Below, piece after piece: positions 1 through 9,912 of a stretch of DNA of 25,786 nt (positions are counted from its first letter, which is position 1; every line of letters starts with the position of its first letter). The notes beneath the pieces were generated by a model, which saw only the letters and a program-made list of their open reading frames with translations, did not search any database and had not been told where the DNA came from. Source of the DNA: Myxococcales bacterium UBA5297 (GTDB lineage: Bacteria > Myxococcota > Myxococcia > Myxococcales > UBA5297); NCBI GenBank assembly GCA_002408385.1, contig DHSB01000181.1, forward strand, positions 1 through 25,786, written 5' to 3'. The translations under genes were made by a program, and so were the position numbers.

Positions 1-3000
1 CAGCCGAGCTTCTCGGCGACCACCGAGGACATCAGCGCCTGGATGACGCCGCGCACGAAGCTGCTCACGTGCGAGCCGAAACCCGAGCGCTCGCCGTTCT
101 TGAAATTGATGTAGTCGGCGTACTCGAGCCACTCGTTGAACGGCGCGAAGTGCACCCGGATGCCGCGCTCCTCGAGCTTGTCGACGACGAAGTCGTTCGC
201 GAAGGGATCGCAGCGCACGTAGATCTCGCCGACGTGCATCACCGTGGGCACCTGCTTGTCGCCCTTGACGCGCGCGAGCTCGGTGGCGGCGCGGTCGAGC
301 AGCGCGGTGCAGCCGAAGAGGTTGCCGCTGGCGACCTGCAGCAGGACTCCGGGCGCCGACAGGTCCTCGCGGCCGGCCTCCTCGAGCAGCTCGAACAGCT
401 CGGTGCGACAGCGGGTGAAGATCTCCTCGGCGGCCCCGCGCCGGGTCTCGACGGGCCTCACGTAGTAGAGCGCGTCGAGCAGCAGATCGGTCGCCATGAA
501 CGCGGTGAAGGCGAGCGCGGGGAAGCCGTCGGGCACGCCGGCGAAGTAGCTGCTGAAGCTCGGCGAGAAGATCTTCACCCGGTCGGCGAAGCCCAGCCGC
601 TCGAGCACGACCTTGTGCAGCACGTTGTAGGCGCCGAAGCGGCACGGCCCGTAGGCGGTGGGCATCAGGAAGCCGAACTTGCGGTTCGGGTCGGGCTCGG
701 CCTCCAGACGCTGCAGCAGGCTGCCGAGCGTCACGGTCATCGGCACGCACTCTTTGCCGGAGGTGTGCCGCCGGCCGAAGCGCATCGTCTCGCGGTCGGG
801 CATCGGCAGCGCCTCGGCGGGGATGTCGAGGCCGTGCAGCGCGGCGGCGAGCGCCTCGGCGCCCGGGCCCATGCGCGGGATGAGCAGCGTCGCCCTTTCG
901 CGCAGCAGATCATCGAGCGCCGCGTTGCGCCGCTCGACGCTGCCGAGGTCGTTGGCCTGGCGCTGGCGGACTGCGCCCTTGTCCTCGTGCACGCAATGGA
1001 GGAAGGCCTCGACGCGCGTCTTCGTCCCGGCGTCGCCGGAGTGACCGTCGGTCTCGATGATGGCGAACGGCTTGCCTTCCATGGTGTAGCTGAAGAAGTG
1101 CAGGGTGAAGCTGTCGGGGCCACACGAGTAGTTGCTGCAGTAGAGCGCATAGACGCCCGGGGTGCGCCGGAGCTGATGGGCGGCGCGCAGGTTGCGCTGC
1201 CCGTAGCTCCAGAACATGTGCTCGAAGATCGGCACCTCGTCGGCGACCGGGTAGCAGTCGACCGGAATGCCCACCGCGCCCTGCTCGCGCAGGATGGCCG
1301 GCACGTTCGAGTTGAGGACCGTGTTGTAGATGGTGTAGCTGCGCCCGAGCACGACCACCGGGACGAGGGCGCGCTCGGCACAGAACGCGAGGGCGCGCTC
1401 GCCGAGCTTCAGGCAGCCCTCGTCGAAGCTCGCCTGCGCCTGCAGGCCGGCCTGGTAGGCGAGGCGCCAGCGGTCGTCGTCGACGCCGAAGTCGCGCGCT
1501 ATCCGCCGGCAGCTCTCGACGAATTGGTCCGACTCGAGGTTGCCGGGGCCAGCGTCGACGAGCGTGGTCACCAGCTTGGATTTGAGCTCCTTGCCCAGGT
1601 CCCAGCGCAACATGTCCGGGCTGGCCTGCACGATGGGGCAGACCATCGCGTGCTCTTCGCTACGCACGCGGGTTATCTCGCGCAGCATCGGCAGAAAGAT
1701 GAAGTCGGGCTGGCCTTCGGCCATCGCCTCGGCGAGCCCGTGGAACTGCTGCATCGGCGCACAGAAGGGCACGTTGGCCGACTCGATGCCGCGCTTGAGC
1801 GCGCGCTGATCGGCGCCGGTGTGCACTGAGAGGTCGAGCCCCAGCTCGTGCAGGTAGGTGGCGAAGAACGGGAAGAGGCTCTTGAGCGTGAACTCGTCGG
1901 TGAGCGCGACGCTCGGGCCGCCCCGCTTCTCGGAGACGCGGGCGATGAGCTGGCGGACGAGCTCTTCGCGCTCTCGGAACGGATCGGGCGCGAGGTCGGG
2001 AAGCTTTCGCTTGCGCGTGCCCTTGTCGTAGAGCGAGCAGCCTCCGCCCCAGGTGAAGCGCTGGCGCTCGCCGTCGACCACGGTGGTGATTCGGTCGATG
2101 CGGCAGCGGTTGCCCGCACCGCCACAGCCCTGGGTCGACTTGCAGACGAAGGTGTCCTTCTTCTCGACCCGCGCCTCGAGGAAGCGCCGCGGCTCGAGCG
2201 CCGGGCGCCCCGCGAGCTCGACCTGCTTGAGCGTGAGCAGGCCGATGCCCAGCGCGCCGACGGTGCCGGGGTTGGGCGGGATGATCACCTCGCTGCCCGT
2301 CTGGCGCACCACCGCGGCCGCGAGCGCGTCGGCGGCGAAGGGCATGCCCTGGCAGAAGATGACCTGGCCGACCGAGCGGCTGCCTTTCACCCGGTTCAGG
2401 TAGTTCTGGATGATCGAGTCGTAGATGCCGGCGATGATCGCGCCGCGCTCGGCGCCCGCGCCGACCGCCTCGTCGATGATCTCGGCCATGAAGACCGAGC
2501 AGTGCTGGCCGAGCGAGACGCCGCAGGGCGCGGCGAGCGCCTCGGCGCCGAGCTGGCGCACCTCCTCGATGCCCGAGAACTTGCGCCCCTGCTCCTCGAT
2601 AAACGAGCCGGTGCCGGCGCTGCAGGCCTCGTTCATCGCCGCGTCGACCACCCGCCCGTCGGCCAGGCGGATGTACTTCGCGTCCTGGCCGCCGATCTCG
2701 AAGATGGTGTCGACGCGCGGGTCGAAGTGGAGCGCGCCCTCGGCGTGCGCGGCGATCTCGTTGAGCACGAAGACCGCGTCGGGGCCGTAGCAGGTGGACA
2801 TCAGCGAGCCGACGATCTCGCGGCCGCTGCCGGTCGCCCCGACCGCGCGCACGCGGCAGAGGCTCGCCGGGCTCTCGACGAACTGGCGCATCAGCGCCTG
2901 CGCCGCGCCGACCGGATCGCCGTTGGTCTTCAGGTAGCCCTCCCACAGCGGCCTCTTGGTCTGCGCGTCGAGGGCGACCACCTTGGAGCCGGTCGAGCCG

Positions 3001-3938
3001 ATGTCGAAACCGAGGACCACCTCGCGCGCCGCCTCGATGGCGGGAAGCGGCCTGCTCGGCATGCGCTGGACGCGACCGAGGTAGGCGCCCAGCGCGGGCA
3101 CGATTTCGAGGTGCGTCTCCGGCAGCGGCGCGACGAGCGATTCGAGCGCGGGCACCCGCGCCGGGTTTTCCGCGGCGATGAGGGCGCTGCCGAGCGCCTC
3201 GAAGAACAGGCCGTCGTCACCTTCGCCGTCGACCAGCCCCATCTGGTGGCGCGCGAGGAAGGCGCGGAAGTTCTCCCGGATGCGCTTCGAGCGCGCCACG
3301 CCGCCGGCGAGCACCACGCGCTTCGGGCTCAGCCGCGGCTTGACGAGCACCTGCACGTTCTCACAGACCGCGTCGTAGAGCCCGGCGAGGATGCGCGCCC
3401 GGCTCTCGCCCTTGTTGGCGAGGTGGGTCATGTCGGTCTTGAGGATGACCGGACAGCGGCCGGAGAGCGGCGCGGGGTCCTCGACCCCCTCGCACAGCGC
3501 GCTCGCGTCCTCGATAGACATGTCGAAGCGCTCGACGAGCTGGCGCAGGAAGTTGCCGGTGCCTTGCGAGCAGCGCGAGTTCTCGCGGAAGACCTCGACT
3601 CCGCCGGGCCGCAGCTCGAGCACGGTGAAGCCGTGGCTGCCGATGGAGACCACCGTCGCCGCCCCCTCGCCCTCGAGGAAGCGATAGGCGCGTGCCTGAG
3701 CCTGCTTCGTCGGCACCCGCGGCAGGCTCACCTGCCGACCGAGCCGGCCGCTGACCGCCGCGCCCGAGACGGTCGGCCAGTCCCAGCCCGCGAGGAGCTG
3801 CAGCAGCGTCTTGCCGGGCTCCTTGTGGTGCTCGGCGATGGCGCGGCGGCTCCAGACGAGCTGGCCGCCCTCGCGGCGAAGCTCCACGGCCTTGATGGTC
3901 TCTGCCCCGAGGTCCAACCCGACGAAGCGATTCGACAT
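1..3938 (-). CDS. Acyl-CoA dehydratase activase / HgdB-like dehydratase protein (3' end outside window)
   Basis: 1312 codons are open from the ATG at 3938 to the left edge in one frame; the C-terminus lies outside. AGAGGGG lies a few bases upstream of the ATG. Two BadF/BadG (ASKHA ATPase) modules occur in tandem. Module 1 (about 3-285) has Cys motifs SRCSQGTGNF (near 122) and GRCPVI (near 160). Module 2 (about 305-560) has GFDIGSTGSK (near 308), NEACSAGTGSF (near 434) and GQHCSVF (near 476), the cysteines that in known activators hold a shared [4Fe-4S] cluster. A Cys-rich stretch (about 592-635) and an HgdB/DUF2229-like part follow, with conserved cysteines in VPFCAP, NYSCGPD, KECVPM and YGPCRFG. 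Family knowledge: activators use ATP to send low-potential electrons to 2-hydroxyacyl-CoA dehydratases or double-cubane-cluster proteins. The single-chain form of about 1400 residues occurs in deltaproteobacteria, but its substrate is not established. No separate dehydratase subunit lies nearby. Confidence 0.9.
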   Translation of the reverse strand, partial: MSNRFVGLDLGAETIKAVELRREGGQLVWSRRAIAEHHKEPGKTLLQLLAGWDWPTVSGAAVSGRLGRQVSLPRVPTKQAQARAYRFLEGEGAATVVSIGSHGFTVLELRPGGVEVFRENSRCSQGTGNFLRQLVERFDMSIEDASALCEGVEDPAPLSGRCPVILKTDMTHLANKGESRARILAGLYDAVCENVQVLVKPRLSPKRVVLAGGVARSKRIRENFRAFLARHQMGLVDGEGDDGLFFEALGSALIAAENPARVPALESLVAPLPETHLEIVPALGAYLGRVQRMPSRPLPAIEAAREVVLGFDIGSTGSKVVALDAQTKRPLWEGYLKTNGDPVGAAQALMRQFVESPASLCRVRAVGATGSGREIVGSLMSTCYGPDAVFVLNEIAAHAEGALHFDPRVDTIFEIGGQDAKYIRLADGRVVDAAMNEACSAGTGSFIEEQGRKFSGIEEVRQLGAEALAAPCGVSLGQHCSVFMAEIIDEAVGAGAERGAIIAGIYDSIIQNYLNRVKGSRSVGQVIFCQGMPFAADALAAAVVRQTGSEVIIPPNPGTVGALGIGLLTLKQVELAGRPALEPRRFLEARVEKKDTFVCKSTQGCGGAGNRCRIDRITTVVDGERQRFTWGGGCSLYDKGTRKRKLPDLAPDPFREREELVRQLIARVSEKRGGPSVALTDEFTLKSLFPFFATYLHELGLDLSVHTGADQRALKRGIESANVPFCAPMQQFHGLAEAMAEGQPDFIFLPMLREITRVRSEEHAMVCPIVQASPDMLRWDLGKELKSKLVTTLVDAGPGNLESDQFVESCRRIARDFGVDDDRWRLAYQAGLQAQASFDEGCLKLGERALAFCAERALVPVVVLGRSYTIYNTVLNSNVPAILREQGAVGIPVDCYPVADEVPIFEHMFWSYGQRNLRAAHQLRRTPGVYALYCSNYSCGPDSFTLHFFSYTMEGKPFAIIETDGHSGDAGTKTRVEAFLHCVHEDKGAVRQRQANDLGSVERRNAALDDLLRERATLLIPRMGPGAEALAAALHGLDIPAEALPMPDRETMRFGRRHTSGKECVPMTVTLGSLLQRLEAEPDPNRKFGFLMPTAYGPCRFGAYNVLHKVVLERLGFADRVKIFSPSFSSYFAGVPDGFPALAFTAFMATDLLLDALYYVRPVETRRGAAEEIFTRCRTELFELLEEAGREDLSAPGVLLQVASGNLFGCTALLDRAATELARVKGDKQVPTVMHVGEIYVRCDPFANDFVVDKLEERGIRVHFAPFNEWLEYADYINFKNGERSGFGSHVSSFVRGVIQALMSSVVAEKLG

Positions 3939-4298
3939 ACGAGCCCCTCTCGAACGGCGTGCTGGTTGAGATGACGGCGGCGCCTTCGCTGCAAGACCAG
4001 GCCCACCCCCAAGCGAAAGCGAAGGCGCAATTTGGCCGAGCCGAAGGGAGGGATCAAGGCCGATCCTCCTACGCGGCGCGTCAACGGAGACAAAAGGCCG
4101 CATTTCCGGCGGGAACTGTCCCGCGGGAGGACGCCGGGTTCCGTCGGAGAGCAGTCTTGAGAAGGCAGCCCCGCGGCGCTTGGACCCGAAAAGTCACCGA
4201 CATTTCGCGCACTTGACCGTCGACGAGCGCCCTCTTGGTCGCCTTGGAATGCCGCGTGTAGCGGGCGGCTCCTAATTTTCGCAAACACGGAGCCCACC
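3939..4298. other. Divergent intergenic region
   Basis: The 360 bases between the divergent starts of the activase gene and the 511-residue protein must hold both promoters. Open frames here have no family-like sequence and are not called. The only clear structure is an inverted repeat at 4109-4124 (GCGGGA, 4-base spacer, TCCCGC). It could be an operator or a chance GC-rich palindrome. I found no convincing -35/-10 pair or sigma-54 motif. Confidence 0.5.
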
Positions 4299-5834
4299 AT
4301 GAGTCGAATCTCTGACGATTGTTCGACGAAACTGCCGGAAATCGACCTCCTCAACGAGCCGACGCAGTCGGTCGACACGAGCTTGCCCGCGCAGGTGCAG
4401 AACCCCGATGCGCCAGGGGCTCAACAAGACGGCAGCGTCGACACCTTCGAGCCGCGCGCGGGAATGCACGACTGGATGGGACCTGCCAAGACGAGCGGCG
4501 CCAGGACCGGAGACCCGGGCTCATCGGCAAGCAGCAAGGCGCTCGCGGGGCTCACCCCATCGCTCGACAGCGCGAATAAGGCTGGCCTCGGAAGCGTGAC
4601 CCCCAAGGAGATAACGCGGGAGCTCGGGCGGATGCTCGCCGAGGCGAAGCGCGACTGGTGGGCGGTCGACGCCAAGCTGCACAGCGGCGACTACTTCGAC
4701 GCCGCCATCGCTGCCCTCAATTCTGACGGCGACTCGATCACCCTCGAGATGGGCGGAGAGCTCGGAATTGCCGCGGGAATCAAGGGCAAGCTCGAGGGAT
4801 CGCTGCGAGCCGAGATCACGCGGAGCTCGGCCGACGGCTACGAGGTCGCGGTCTCCGGCGAGGGGAAAACCGGGCTCGGGGGCAACGTCGAGGTAGCTGA
4901 GATCGGCATCGATGGAGGCCTCGGCGTCACCGTCAGCTACCGGTTCGCGGACGAAGCCGAGCTCAAGAAAGGGCTCGTCGCACTCGCGCAGGTGAGCGCA
5001 GCCAAGGCCACGCCGCTGGGCAGCGCGGTCGACGTGGCAGGCGCTCTCGGCTACGGGCCCAAGGCGACGCTCGACGAGCACGTGTCCGCCTACGAGGTGA
5101 AAGGCGAAGGCGCGGTCTCCGTGGCCGCCAAGCTCAAGATCCCTGGCGTCGAGGTCGAAGGCGTCGGCGGCGCTCTCGCCGGCGAATTCGCCGCCTCCAA
5201 CTCCTTCCGCATCGATCTGGCGCGGGAAAAGGACGGTGACCAGCTCCCCACGACAATCACCTTCGGACGAAGCCTCGAGGGCAAGTTCGAAGCCAAAGCG
5301 GGCTTCGGCCTCGCCGGCGAAGCGAACGCTGCGGCGAGCGTGAAGGCGACAACCACCATGGAGGTTCGCGGCGAGGCGGGCGACGACACGCGCGCCCTGC
5401 TGCAGTCGCCCGAGATCGCCGGTCACAGACTGGTGCTCAGGGAGACGACCTATACCTTCGAGGTTGAGGGCTCGGTCGGGGTCGCGAACCTCGGGGCCGG
5501 CGGCGGGGCCGGCGCCAAGCTGTCCGTCTCGGTCGATGAAAAGCAGGCCGCCTCGGTGCTCGATAGAATCGGACGCGAGAAGGTCGCAGGCTTTCTGAAG
5601 GGCGACACGAGCCCGCTGCTGACCGAGCTCGGCAAGACCTCTGTCACCGCGGGCTACGAGGTCTTCACGACCGGCGGCTGGAAGGGAAAGTACGGCGCCG
5701 AGCTGTTGGGCAACGAAGCTTCCTTCAAGGGAGAGGCAACCTGGAGAGACGTCGTCGGCAAGAACGAAGGGACTCTCTCCGCTGCAGAGTGGTCCCAAAG
5801 GGCAGCCGGCCTCGTGGACGTCTCGGGACGGTAG
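4299..5834 (+). CDS. Unrecognised Gly/Ala-rich beta-type protein, 511 aa
   Basis: I do not recognise this family. The ATG at 4299 follows GGAG (4289-4292) with a 6-base spacer, so the start is well supported. The first roughly 85 residues are polar and look disordered, with no signal peptide or lipobox. From about residue 140 onward the chain is dominated by short stretches alternating hydrophobic and polar or small residues (for example GGELGIAAGIKGKLEGSL and VEVEGVGGALAGEFA). This pattern fits repeated beta hairpins of a barrel or beta-solenoid. No transmembrane helix is visible. The gene stands alone, convergent with the response-regulator gene 12 bases away. One line I counted (4741-4800) has 63 % G+C, lower than typical lines of the window. 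Possibilities include a leaderless exported protein or a pore-like protein; neither is demonstrated. Confidence 0.8.
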   Translation: MSRISDDCSTKLPEIDLLNEPTQSVDTSLPAQVQNPDAPGAQQDGSVDTFEPRAGMHDWMGPAKTSGARTGDPGSSASSKALAGLTPSLDSANKAGLGSVTPKEITRELGRMLAEAKRDWWAVDAKLHSGDYFDAAIAALNSDGDSITLEMGGELGIAAGIKGKLEGSLRAEITRSSADGYEVAVSGEGKTGLGGNVEVAEIGIDGGLGVTVSYRFADEAELKKGLVALAQVSAAKATPLGSAVDVAGALGYGPKATLDEHVSAYEVKGEGAVSVAAKLKIPGVEVEGVGGALAGEFAASNSFRIDLAREKDGDQLPTTITFGRSLEGKFEAKAGFGLAGEANAAASVKATTTMEVRGEAGDDTRALLQSPEIAGHRLVLRETTYTFEVEGSVGVANLGAGGGAGAKLSVSVDEKQAASVLDRIGREKVAGFLKGDTSPLLTELGKTSVTAGYEVFTTGGWKGKYGAELLGNEASFKGEATWRDVVGKNEGTLSAAEWSQRAAGLVDVSGR

Positions 5835-5846
5835 CGAAAAGGTCGC

Positions 5847-7238
<1,392 letters not shown>

Positions 7239-7315
7239 CGCGAACCCTTCTATCATGCGCGCCTTCGCTTGCCGTCGAGCCGACAAGCCGCGGCACTGAG
7301 CCCGGAGATGGATGC

Positions 7316-7948
7316 ATGGCCCTCGTCGTCGAAAGCCTCGTGGTCGGACCGTTTGGGGTGAACGCCTACCTCGTCGGCGAGCCCGAGTCGCGCAGCGCGC
7401 TGCTCATCGATCCGGGCGCCGACCTCAAGGCGATCGCCGTCTTGCTCGAGAAGACCGGCTTCGCGCTCGCGGCCATCGTCACCACCCATGCGCATATCGA
7501 CCACGTCGCCGCCGTCGCCGAAGCCAAGCGCCGCTTCAACGCGCCCTACTGGCTGCACGAGGCCGACAAGGGCCTGCTCGGCGCCCTCGCGATGCAGGCG
7601 ATGATGTTCGGCTTCCCCGAGCCCGAGTTGCCCGAGGTCGACCGCTGGCTGACCGACGGCGACCCGCTCGAGCTCGGCAAGGCTGCCGGCCGGGTCCTCC
7701 ACACCCCCGGTCACTCGCCGGGCGGCTGCTGCCTCTACTTCCCGGACGAGAAACTCGTCTTCACCGGCGACACGCTCTTCCAGAGATCCATCGGTCGCAG
7801 CGACCTGCCGGGAGGCTCCTACGACGAGCTCGCGCGCTCGGTCCGCGAGCGCCTCTTCACCCTCGGCGACGAGGTCACCTTCTACCCTGGCCACGGGCCC
7901 TCGGGGCTCATCGGCGAGGAGCGGCGCAGCAACCCCTACGTGCGCTGA
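7316..7948 (+). CDS. MBL-fold metallo-hydrolase (glyoxalase II-like)
   Basis: 210 residues, typical of short stand-alone MBL-fold hydrolases of the GloB/YcbL type. Metal ligands are all visible: H58, H60, D62 and H63 in THAHIDH, H133 in PGHSPGG, D152 in FTGDTLF and H193 in YPGHGP. This is a complete dinuclear zinc or iron site, so the protein should be an active soluble hydrolase, probably of a thioester such as S-lactoylglutathione or a related compound; the exact substrate cannot be read. The ATG at 7316 has GGAG (7304-7307) eight bases upstream; an ATG at 7312 is in the wrong frame. It is divergent from the response regulator, which leaves open regulation from the shared 77-base region. 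Confidence 0.93.
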   Translation: MALVVESLVVGPFGVNAYLVGEPESRSALLIDPGADLKAIAVLLEKTGFALAAIVTTHAHIDHVAAVAEAKRRFNAPYWLHEADKGLLGALAMQAMMFGFPEPELPEVDRWLTDGDPLELGKAAGRVLHTPGHSPGGCCLYFPDEKLVFTGDTLFQRSIGRSDLPGGSYDELARSVRERLFTLGDEVTFYPGHGPSGLIGEERRSNPYVR

Positions 7949-8139
7949 GCTTCGCCGCACCCGTGCGCTCACCGAGCAGGGACGGACGTTCGCCGGCTCT
8001 GCCCACGCACGCCCGGGCACGAAGCCACGGGATGCCCGAACAGGCGTCTGCCCGCGATGTGCGGTCGGCACCGATCACGCGTCCGGTCCCGAAGCGACCG
8101 GCCCTCTGCCGACGCAGTAGTCGCTGCGAAGCAGCTCTC

Positions 8140-9909
8140 TCAGCCGTCGGCCTGTGGCTTGTCGCCGGCCGGCGCACCCGCCTCACTCGCCACGCTCCTG
8201 CGCTGTTCGTCCGGCAAATCGAGCGCCAGCGTCCCGCCCGGGTTCATCACGTTCTTCGGGTCGAAGTAAGCCTTCACCTGCCGGAAGAGCCCGAGCTGCG
8301 CCTTGCCGATCTGCCCCTCGAGCCACGGCGCGGTCATCTTCCCGATGCCGTGGTGGTGGCTCATCGTCGCGCCGGCCTTCTGGATGGCGTCGAGGATGCC
8401 GGCCTGGTACTCGCGGTACTCCTCCAGCCCGCTCATTCGCGCGATGAAGATGAAGTAGAGATTGCAGCCCTGCGGATAGCAGTGGCTCATGTGCGTCATG
8501 CAGATGGTGTTCGGCCGCGAGTGACAGAACTCGCGCACCTGCGTGTGCACGCGCTGGAGGCTGGTCCAGGTGACCGAGCACTCGAGCGTGTCGGTGATGA
8601 CGCCGTAGTCCTGCAGCGCGTCGCGCAGGTACGGGTCGCGGAACCGGCCTTCCTCCCACTTCTTGGTGACCAAGCCGGTCGCGCTCATCGCGCCGTGCGC
8701 GAGGCAGACCCTCTTCACCTTGCGCGCGACGAGCTTGGCGAAGTCCCGGTCGCCGTCGGCGGTGCCGACGAGCAGGCAGCGCTCGCCCTGCTTGTAGCCG
8801 CGCAGCCGCATCATCGTGTCGATGGGCGTGCCCTCCACCCCATAGAGCTTGAGCGCGATGTCGGTCTCCTCGGGATCCGAGAGCCGGAAGACGCTCGGCA
8901 GCCCGAACTCGCCCTGCAGCACCTCGCGACAGGCGTTCTTTGCCTCCTCCCAGCTCCGGAAGATGAAGGAGTAGCGCTGCGTGTTCTCCGGCCGGTAGCG
9001 CCGCACGCGCAGCGTCGCCGAGTAGAGGATCCCGAAGCAGCCCTCGCTGCCGATCAGGATCTGGTCGGTGTCGGGTCCGGTCGCCGCGGCGGGGAAGTCG
9101 GCGGTGACGATGTCGCAGGTCGGGCAGACGTAGTCCTGCGCGAGGACGATGTCTTCGATCTTCCCGTAGTAGGTCGAGTTCTGACCCGCGCCACGGGTGA
9201 CGATCCAGCCGCCGACGCTCGAGTACTCGAAGCTCTGCGGCATGTGGCCGCAGGTGTAGCGATGGCGCGCGCCGAGCGTGTTCGGCGCGTCGTTGAGGAG
9301 CCGCTCGAGCTCCGGGCCCGACATGCCGCCCTCGACGGTGATGGTCTGGTTCTGCTCGTCGAAGCGGACGACGCGCTTGAGGTGCGCGCCCAGGTCCAGC
9401 GTGACGCCGCCCTTGGTCGCCTCGAAACCGCGGGTGACCGAGGAGCCGCCGCCGTAGACGTAGACGGGGATCGCGTGCTGGTCGCAGTAGTCGGTGGTCG
9501 CCCGCAAATCCTCGCGGCTGCGCGGGCGCAGCACGAGGTCGGGGATGTTCTCGATGACCCCGTCGCGCAGGCGCATCAGGTCGATCATCGTCTTGCCGTA
9601 GCCGACCCGGAGCCGCTCGAACAGGTCGCTGAGCGCGTTCTCTTGCCCGACGATCTCCGCGAGCGCCGCGGCGTGCTCGGCGGGCAGCGCGCTCGGCTTG
9701 CCCTCTTCTGGCACCTTGTCGAGACCCGGCTTGTGCGGCTGGGCGAAGTCCTCGTCGGTCATCCCGTACTTCTGCTTCATCAACGCGTAGAGCCGGCGGT
9801 TCGGGTTCTTGAACTCCTTTGGATCGCCCCACTTGAAGAGGGAGCGGAAGGAGCGCGCCGGCGGCGGCTCGGTGATCCAGCGGGGTTCGAATTCGCTCTT
9901 GGTCGTCAT
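8140..9909 (-). CDS. Alkyl-DHAP-synthase-like FAD-binding protein
   Basis: 589 residues, last gene of the FadR-led operon, starting 3 bases after the kinase stop codon. The FAD-binding (PCMH/type 4) domain has YGGGSSVTRG near 150, SSVGGW with TRGAGQ, YGKIEDIV and GSEGCFG. The C-terminal domain ends with the tri-histidine motif SHHHGIGK (518-520), then WLEGQIG and DPKNVMNPGG. Together with the central RDALQDYG segment this matches alkylglycerone-phosphate synthase (AGPS) along its length, rather than D-lactate dehydrogenases. AGPS swaps the acyl chain of acyl-DHAP for a fatty alcohol, giving ether-lipid precursors; the reaction uses FAD without net redox. Operon partners that handle glycerol-phosphate-type compounds fit a DHAP-like substrate. 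A dehydrogenase role, as may apply to the related E. coli YgcU (recalled from memory), cannot be excluded. Confidence 0.88.
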   Translation of the reverse strand: MTTKSEFEPRWITEPPPARSFRSLFKWGDPKEFKNPNRRLYALMKQKYGMTDEDFAQPHKPGLDKVPEEGKPSALPAEHAAALAEIVGQENALSDLFERLRVGYGKTMIDLMRLRDGVIENIPDLVLRPRSREDLRATTDYCDQHAIPVYVYGGGSSVTRGFEATKGGVTLDLGAHLKRVVRFDEQNQTITVEGGMSGPELERLLNDAPNTLGARHRYTCGHMPQSFEYSSVGGWIVTRGAGQNSTYYGKIEDIVLAQDYVCPTCDIVTADFPAAATGPDTDQILIGSEGCFGILYSATLRVRRYRPENTQRYSFIFRSWEEAKNACREVLQGEFGLPSVFRLSDPEETDIALKLYGVEGTPIDTMMRLRGYKQGERCLLVGTADGDRDFAKLVARKVKRVCLAHGAMSATGLVTKKWEEGRFRDPYLRDALQDYGVITDTLECSVTWTSLQRVHTQVREFCHSRPNTICMTHMSHCYPQGCNLYFIFIARMSGLEEYREYQAGILDAIQKAGATMSHHHGIGKMTAPWLEGQIGKAQLGLFRQVKAYFDPKNVMNPGGTLALDLPDEQRRSVASEAGAPAGDKPQADG

Positions 9910-9912
9910 GGC

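Noticed and set aside
69..3974. Two long plus-strand open frames opposite the activase gene (586 and 708 codons)
   Set aside because: They are antisense to a clear family protein, have Glu/Arg/Val/His-rich composition without motifs, and arise from the lack of stops in GC-rich DNA.
4244..4278. TTGGAA and TAATTT as a promoter for the 511-residue protein
   Set aside because: The spacer is 23 bases, too long for a sigma-70 promoter.
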